In this document: in pieces, positions 1-5,578 of the stretch
How the letters are laid out: the number at the start of each line of letters is the position of its first letter
How positions within the stretch are numbered: position 1 is the stretch's first letter
From: Bifidobacterium breve
GTDB lineage: Bacteria > Actinomycetota > Actinomycetes > Mycobacteriales > Mycobacteriaceae
Reading direction: 5' to 3'
Assembly (NCBI GenBank): GCA_943331415.1
Contig: CALQLM010000111.1
Coordinates: forward strand, 1-5,578
DNA: 5,578 nt
The notes under the pieces: generated by a model
What the model was told of the DNA's origin: nothing
What the model saw: only the letters and a program-made list of their open reading frames with translations
The model's database searches: none
Position numbers and translations under genes: made by a program

Positions 1-431
1 CCGCGTCGCGGTACTTGGGGCCGCTGCCGGCACCCGAGGCACTCACAGATGTGATGTACCGGCTGGCCGACGTCGCAGTACCGGGCTCCGACAAGCTGCA
101 ATTGATACAGAACGCCTCGCCTTCGGAGGCCGCCGCACTCGACAACTTCGCCGCGGCTCTCCGTGACGGCGGATTCACACCCGTGACGGTCACCGCGACC
201 GAGATCCGATGGTCCGATACCGAACCGGGTGACACTCTGGCCACCATCACAGTCACCACAGCCAACCCGGGAAAAACCGACCCGGGAGATCCGGGCGAGT
301 TCAGCTTTCCAATGGAGTTTCGGCCCACTGGTGGCGGTTGGCAGCTAACCCGCGAGACCGCCGACATGCTGCTGGAGGTCGGCAATACTCGCACCGCGGC
401 GCAAGCTCCTTCCGCCACTGCCCCTCGATGA
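1..431 (+). CDS. lppK: LppK-like lipoprotein / MTB12-type C-terminal domain protein, 3' part
   Basis: The frame is open from the left edge (first full codon at base 3) to TGA at 429-431, giving 142 residues of a longer protein. The start and any signal peptide or lipobox lie outside. The visible part begins with a Leu-Pro-Ala-Pro-Glu-Ala segment, continues as a compact alpha+beta domain with the beta-rich pieces [10 protein letters not shown] and FSFPMEF, then [14 protein letters not shown], and ends in a low-complexity Ala/Pro/Ser/Thr tail. This layout matches mycobacterial exported proteins with an MTB12 (CFP-2)-type C-terminal domain. From memory the wording is closest to LppK (Rv2116), a lipoprotein of unknown function expected at the outer face of the membrane. 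The neighbouring trmI fits the lppK region of mycobacterial chromosomes. Family is fairly secure; the exact orthologue rests on recollection and synteny. Confidence 0.6.
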   Translation, partial: ASRYLGPLPAPEALTDVMYRLADVAVPGSDKLQLIQNASPSEAAALDNFAAALRDGGFTPVTVTATEIRWSDTEPGDTLATITVTTANPGKTDPGDPGEFSFPMEFRPTGGGWQLTRETADMLLEVGNTRTAAQAPSATAPR

Positions 432-543
432 GGCGACAATGCGGATCGGGCCGGTGCTAAAACCCAGAAGATCGAACTCCCGACGGCCCACAGGGAATTG
501 CGCCGCAGCGATGACTACCTGGGCCACAATCGAGCAACGACCC

Positions 544-549
544 AGGAGG
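544..549 (+). promoter_or_regulatory. Strong Shine-Dalgarno AGGAGG that fixes the start of the racemase-like gene
   Basis: AGGAGG lies five bases before ATG 555. It decides the start at 555 over the in-frame TTG at 498, which has no ribosome-binding site and would add 19 poorly structured residues. The 123-bp spacer (432-554) after lppK has no clear intrinsic terminator and no convincing -35/-10 pair, so the promoter of this unit is not located. Confidence 0.7.
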
Positions 550-554
550 GCACC

Positions 555-1373
555 ATGAGAATCTGGCTGCAGAAACACGTCATCGCGGGCCGGCTACCCG
601 AACTCGACGCGTGGTACCAGGACCATATTTCCGCCGTTGTTGATCCGGACACCGAGGTGTCAATCCGTACATTGCCCCGACGGGCGTACGAGACTCCGGT
701 CCCCTACCAATACGTAAGTTATGGATCAATCGCGCTGCGCTTCAATCAGTATTTTGCCGATACAGCGGTGCAGGCCGAGCGCGACGGCTTCGACGCTTGG
801 GTGATCGCGGCCGGCCAGGACCCCGGACTTCCGGCAGCCCGGAGTCTGGCGACTATCCCCACGCTGGGGTACGGCAATACGGTGTTCAATTACTGCGCCA
901 GAAACGAGATTCGTTTCGGCATCATCGGATTCGCACCGGGGCTTCGCGAGCCGATCACCGACAACATCCGGCGCTATCGGACCGAACACTGGTATTCGAG
1001 TTATTCCCTGCTTCCGGGTGGGACGGACACCATCACATCGGCGATCGCGGGCGCGCCGCAACAATTCATCGAGGAGTTCGGCGCTGCAGCACAGCATGCG
1101 GCGTCCGAGGGCGCGCAGGTCATCATCCCAGCAGAGGGCCTGCCCGCGGAGATTCTGTGGCACTACGGAATCCGTCACGAAGCAGGCCTGCAGGTACTGG
1201 ATCCCCTTGGCCTATTGCTGAAATCGGCCGAGACCGAAGTCCGCCTTCGCTCGCTGGGCTGTACGGCGCGGCCGGTCACAGGATTTTGGTACGCCCGACC
1301 CCCCGCCGAAGTATCAGCCCATATCGATTCGGTGTTCGTCGCCAATCACGTCGAACAGGACGGACGGTCGTGA
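555..1373 (+). CDS. Asp/Glu/hydantoin racemase-family protein lacking both catalytic cysteines
   Basis: This 272-residue protein has the Asp/Glu/hydantoin racemase fold: two Rossmann-like halves, each normally supplying one catalytic Cys at the domain interface. The first signature is clear at residues 80-92, DAWVIAAGQDPGL; family enzymes usually read VIAC-F-x-DPGL, so the Cys position is Ala86. The second is at 186-196, GAQVIIPAEGL, where family members usually have V-L-G-C-A-G; the Cys position falls on Glu194. The only cysteines, C114 and C236, lie elsewhere. The usual N-terminal NPN-type loop is replaced by MRIWLQKHV. A cofactor-independent two-base racemase reaction is therefore unlikely; a lyase, isomerase, hydrolase or binding role is possible but unproven. 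The TGA overlaps the GTG of the HemB-like gene (GTGA), so the two are probably co-translated. The fold is secure, the activity unknown. Confidence 0.8.
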   Translation: MRIWLQKHVIAGRLPELDAWYQDHISAVVDPDTEVSIRTLPRRAYETPVPYQYVSYGSIALRFNQYFADTAVQAERDGFDAWVIAAGQDPGLPAARSLATIPTLGYGNTVFNYCARNEIRFGIIGFAPGLREPITDNIRRYRTEHWYSSYSLLPGGTDTITSAIAGAPQQFIEEFGAAAQHAASEGAQVIIPAEGLPAEILWHYGIRHEAGLQVLDPLGLLLKSAETEVRLRSLGCTARPVTGFWYARPPAEVSAHIDSVFVANHVEQDGRS

Positions 1374-2395
1374 ACGCGCCCATACCGGAGCCAGAGGAAC
1401 TGACATCGTCACCCCACCCCTACCGCCCGCGCAGATTGCGTCGCACCACGGCACTGCGTCGGCTGACCGCCGAGGTGAGTCTTGCTCCGTCAGCGCTCAT
1501 TCAGCCCATATTCGTGCGTGACGGTATCGATCAACCCCGGGAGATCCCTTCCATGCCCGGGCAGCATCAGCACTCCATCGATACCGCCGTCCGTGCCGCG
1601 GCCACCGCCGCCGCTGCCGGAGTCGGCGGCATTATGCTCTTCGGAATTCCCTCGACCAAGGACTCCGACGGGGCAGAGGCATCGGCGCCGGACGGAATCA
1701 TGCAGCGCGCCTTGCGCTCTGTTGTCGCCGAGGTGGGCGACAGCATCGTGGTCATCGCCGATATCAACCTCGACGAATACACGACCCACGGCCACAGCGG
1801 GGTGCTCGACGACAGCGGTGACGTCCACAACGATGACAGCATCGCCCGATTCGCAGAAGTCGCGGTGGCGCAAGCCAATGCCGGAGCGCACATGGTCGCG
1901 CCCAGCGGCATGATGGATGGCCAGGTGGGCGCTATCCGCGCCGGACTTGACGCCGCCGGACATCAATCCGTCGCGATCATGGCGTACGCCGCCAAGTTCG
2001 CATCCAGCTTTTACGGGCCGTTTCGCGACGCGGTGGAATCATCTCTGGTGGGAAACCGGCGCACCTATCAGCAATTCCCGGGCAACAGCAGGGAATCGCT
2101 TCGCGAAGTCCTGCTGGACATCGATGAGGGCGCCGACATCGTGATGGTCAAACCGGCGTTGCCGTACCTCGACATCATCACGAAAGTCGCCGACGCGGTG
2201 GACCTTCCCGTGGCCGCCTACCAGGTATCGGGCGAATACGCGATGGTGGAGTCGGCCGCGGCGCAGGGCAGGCTGGATCGCGCTGGCGCGATTCGTGAGC
2301 TACTGCTGTCGATTCGGAGAGCAGGCGCAAGCATCATCGTGACCTATTGGGCGACCGAGGCGGCTGGCGTTCTGCTGCGCGAGGTCGAGTATTGA
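1370..2395 (+). CDS. hemB: Porphobilinogen synthase (ALAD/HemB) homologue, cysteine-free
   Basis: 341 residues from GTG 1370, close to the usual 320-340. HemB condenses two 5-aminolevulinate molecules to porphobilinogen in the cytoplasmic haem pathway. Features in order: RPRRLRR start (19-25), SMPG (61-64), GGIMLFGIP (86-94), metal-site region DINLDEYTTHGHSG (131-144), PSGMMDGQV (178-186), Schiff-base Lys209 in AAKFASSFYGPFRDA, Lys261 in MVKPALPYLD, and AAYQVSGEYAM (282-292). Both catalytic lysines are present. The zinc-cysteine positions (C122, C124, C132 of human ALAD) are Asn133, Asp135 and Ser143, and the protein has no cysteine anywhere, so it is not the three-Cys zinc type. Glu246 matches the allosteric Mg-binding Glu of Pseudomonas HemB. 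The start overlaps the preceding stop, with AGGA nine bases upstream. Longer upstream reading frame only shadows the racemase gene. Placement among accessory genes suggests a second copy rather than the housekeeping hemB; that is inference. Confidence 0.88.
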   Translation: MNAPIPEPEELTSSPHPYRPRRLRRTTALRRLTAEVSLAPSALIQPIFVRDGIDQPREIPSMPGQHQHSIDTAVRAAATAAAAGVGGIMLFGIPSTKDSDGAEASAPDGIMQRALRSVVAEVGDSIVVIADINLDEYTTHGHSGVLDDSGDVHNDDSIARFAEVAVAQANAGAHMVAPSGMMDGQVGAIRAGLDAAGHQSVAIMAYAAKFASSFYGPFRDAVESSLVGNRRTYQQFPGNSRESLREVLLDIDEGADIVMVKPALPYLDIITKVADAVDLPVAAYQVSGEYAMVESAAAQGRLDRAGAIRELLLSIRRAGASIIVTYWATEAAGVLLREVEY

Positions 2396-2414
2396 TCCGC
2401 GGGACAGACGGCAC

Positions 2415-3169
2415 TTAGACCAAGTCCAACAGCGCCTCACGCTTGATCTCCTGATACAGCTCGCTTCCCAAGCTTCCGGCGCACTGACTCAGGATCCACC
2501 ACGCGCCACACACATTGGACGACAGTGTCGGTACCCGGCACGAATGGCCGGTGAGGTAGATGCTGGCGGCACTGACCAAGCCCGTGCCGGTGAGCAGGAT
2601 CACCGACCCCGGCGCAGGATCGATCAACCGCAACCGATTGACGACCTCGTCGGTACCGGTCTCATAGGCGTGAAACTCTTCCCCATGGCTGAGCAGATGC
2701 TCGACAGCGACCACATTCATCCCGGCTTCGGACCAATATCGGACCGTCTCATCGGTCAGCCAGTCCGGATAGGGCGACAGCAGGTGGATATCGGTGATTT
2801 CCAAACTGGTCAGCGTGTCGTAGATCGCCAGGCTCGCGGTATGGACCGGTGCGCCGAACCGCTTTGTGAGATCGGCACATATATCCCGGTCGCCCTCGAC
2901 TCCGAACTGGTAGTTGGGTCCGGTTAGTGCCACCAGAGCGCATACCGGGTCAAGGCCGAAGAGTTCATCAAGGGACTCGGCATAGGCAGGGACGTACATC
3001 CGATTGCGCTCCTGCAGCGTCACACCGGGAAATCGCGGCAGCCGCGAACCATAAACCAGGACGTCATTGCCGACGAGCGCGTGCAGTTCGGGTTCGACCA
3101 CCGGGTTGGACGGCGGAACCACGACCCCGACCCTATGCGCGGTCGCGGGATCGGGAATCTCAGCGAGGA

Positions 3170-3173
<4 letters not shown>
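2415..3173 (-). CDS. Maleate isomerase / arylmalonate decarboxylase-like protein without the catalytic cysteines
   Basis: This 252-residue protein belongs to the AMDase/maleate isomerase branch of the Asp/Glu racemase superfamily. The opening motif RVGVVVPPSNPVVEPEL (14-30) matches the family's (R-x-G)-(V-P-x-S-N)-(x-E-P-E-L) carboxylate-binding start, and the end carries PTLSSNVCGAWWIL (215-228), like the family's P-V-x-S-S-N...W. Maleate isomerases use Cys in A-C-T-S-G and S-C-T. Here the first site reads VALTGPNYQFG (81-91), resembling the Gly-containing L-M-G-T-S loop of arylmalonate decarboxylase. The second reads VILLTGTGL (191-199), with Gly196 where isomerase and decarboxylase have Cys. 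Five cysteines (78, 99, 212, 222, 231) lie at other places. Fold is secure; neither standard reaction is expected unchanged. ATG 3173 overlaps the flavoprotein TGA (ATGA), indicating translational coupling. It ends with TAA 19 bp from the convergent HemB-like gene. Confidence 0.78.
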
Positions 3174-5114
<1,941 letters not shown>

Positions 5115-5121
5115 TCACCCT
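5115..5121 (-). promoter_or_regulatory. Shine-Dalgarno AGGGTGA deciding the GTG start of trmI
   Basis: Read on the minus strand, AGGGTGA lies six bases before GTG 5108-5106. It supports that GTG over the internal in-frame GTG codons for Val7 and Val8. Confidence 0.6.
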
Positions 5122-5131
5122 GCCACAGCGG

Positions 5132-5152
5132 ACCGGGCGGTCCTCGCCCGGT
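5132..5152. promoter_or_regulatory. Perfect 8-bp inverted repeat in the divergent trmI/adh spacer (operator or leader hairpin)
   Basis: ACCGGGCG (5132-5139) and CGCCCGGT (5145-5152) are exact reverse complements separated by the five bases GTCCT. The element sits mid-way in the 102-bp spacer between the divergent trmI and alcohol dehydrogenase starts. No T-run follows on either strand and it lies upstream of both genes, so it is not an intrinsic terminator. It could be a regulator's binding site or a hairpin in one of the leader RNAs. The repeat is certain; its role is inferred. Confidence 0.5.
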
Positions 5153-5168
5153 AACGGCGCAGGCGACC

Positions 5169-5174
5169 TATGCT
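5169..5174 (+). promoter_or_regulatory. Possible -10 element (TATGCT) for the alcohol dehydrogenase gene
   Basis: TATGCT fits the mycobacterial TANNNT -10 pattern and lies 36 bases before ATG 5211. No recognisable -35 is seen about 17 bases upstream, where the right arm of the inverted repeat sits. This would suit a repressor site overlapping the -35 region, but a six-base match in this sequence is weak evidence. Confidence 0.25.
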
Positions 5175-5210
5175 CACGAGACTCGCACCTCGACCGTTCG
5201 GTGAAACCTG

Positions 5211-5578
5211 ATGAAAATGAACGCCGCCGTCCTCTGGGACTACGAACAGGATTGGAGCGTCGAGGAAGTCGATCTCGACCCGCCTCGCGACGGCGAAGTC
5301 CTGGTGTCTTTCGAGGCCACCGGACTTTGCCACTCCGATCACCACATCCGAACCGGGGATCTGCCCGCGCCGGTTCCCATCATCGGCGGCCACGAAGGTG
5401 CTGGTGTCGTGGTCGAGGTCGGCGCCGGAGTGCGGGAACTTAAAGTCGGCGATCACGTGGTGGCCGCCTTCCTGCCGGCGTGCGGTCGCTGTCGCTGGTG
5501 CGCGACTGGGCACTCGAACTTGTGCGATATGGGCGCCAACAGTCTCATCGGATTACAACCCGACGGCAGCTTTCGACG
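5211..5578 (+). CDS. Zinc-dependent alcohol dehydrogenase, NDMA-dependent/nicotinoprotein type, N-terminal part
   Basis: The first 122 codons of an MDR-superfamily alcohol dehydrogenase are present; the gene runs off the right edge and full members have about 370-380 residues. It oxidises alcohols to aldehydes. Catalytic zinc ligands are Cys40 (GLCHSDHH, 38-45) and His61 with Glu62 (GGHEGAG, 59-65). The structural zinc lobe has four cysteines, C91, C94, C97 and C105, with normal spacing. The start VLWDYEQDWSVEEVDL, HSDHH and RTGDLP resemble mycobacterial NDMA-dependent dehydrogenases, which keep NAD(P)H tightly bound and are often tied to the mycofactocin redox cofactor. The cofactor domain is outside the window, so this assignment stays tentative. 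ATG 5211 is preferred over ATG 5217 because GGTGAA lies five bases before it. The gene is divergent from trmI, a position I recall being held by a RecB-family nuclease gene (Rv2119) in M. tuberculosis. Confidence 0.85.
   Translation, partial: MKMNAAVLWDYEQDWSVEEVDLDPPRDGEVLVSFEATGLCHSDHHIRTGDLPAPVPIIGGHEGAGVVVEVGAGVRELKVGDHVVAAFLPACGRCRWCATGHSNLCDMGANSLIGLQPDGSFR

Noticed and set aside
15..17. TTG as true start of the left-edge gene.
   Set aside because: The frame is open to the window edge, there is no ribosome-binding site, and this family carries an N-terminal export signal that would lie upstream.
518..546. CCTGGG (518-523) and CCCAGG (541-546) could pair and mask part of the Shine-Dalgarno of the racemase-like gene.
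   Set aside because: Six base pairs around a 17-base loop is weak and expected by chance at this GC content.
498..554. TTG start for the racemase-like gene, adding 19 residues.
   Set aside because: There is no ribosome-binding site, while ATG 555 has AGGAGG five bases upstream and matches the family N-terminus.
797..1369. Long upstream extension of the HemB reading frame (would give 532 residues).
   Set aside because: It lies wholly in another frame of the racemase-like gene, is rich in Arg/Ser/Pro typical of shadow frames, and the HemB similarity begins only after GTG 1370.
2396..2414. Bidirectional terminator between the convergent operons.
   Set aside because: The 19-bp spacer holds only a CCGCGG palindrome and no stem with a T-run; any terminator would have to lie inside the coding ends.
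5115..5513. Minus-strand frame across the divergent spacer and the dehydrogenase.
   Set aside because: It is antisense to a clear zinc alcohol dehydrogenase with all metal ligands and has no recognisable domain.

Overview
The window is GC-rich with tightly packed, partly overlapping genes and reads as a nontuberculous Mycobacterium/Mycolicibacterium. It ends in two recognisable mycobacterial landmarks. At the left edge is the 3' part of an LppK-like lipoprotein gene (MTB12-type C-terminal domain). On the right is the minus-strand tRNA m1A58 methyltransferase gene trmI (Rv2118c-like). As I recall the M. tuberculosis order, lppK (Rv2116) and trmI (Rv2118c) face each other with only a small hypothetical gene (Rv2117) between them, close to the proteasomal ATPase gene mpa.

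Here the lppK-trmI interval holds four accessory enzyme genes in two convergent units. The plus-strand unit (555-2395) is an Asp/Glu/hydantoin-racemase-like protein followed by a porphobilinogen-synthase (HemB/ALAD) homologue, joined by a GTGA stop/start overlap. The minus-strand unit runs from trmI through a group A flavoprotein monooxygenase (17-bp overlap) to a maleate isomerase/arylmalonate decarboxylase-like protein (ATGA overlap). The units meet tail to tail with 19 bp between stop codons. To the right of trmI, after a 102-bp divergent spacer with a perfect 8-bp inverted repeat, starts an MDR-type zinc alcohol dehydrogenase resembling mycobacterial NDMA-dependent (nicotinoprotein) enzymes. 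It runs off the window.

The striking theme is altered active sites. Both racemase-superfamily proteins lack both cysteines that normally do the acid/base chemistry. The HemB homologue has no cysteine at all, so it lacks the three-Cys zinc site, yet it keeps both Schiff-base lysines. The four genes therefore look like a coherent but non-standard pathway acting on small carboxylic or amino-keto acids or a heteroaromatic compound. The substrate and product cannot be read from the sequence, and any pathway statement here is inference.

The window shows no RNA gene, CRISPR array, insertion sequence or transposase, and no gene-free stretch longer than 123 bp.
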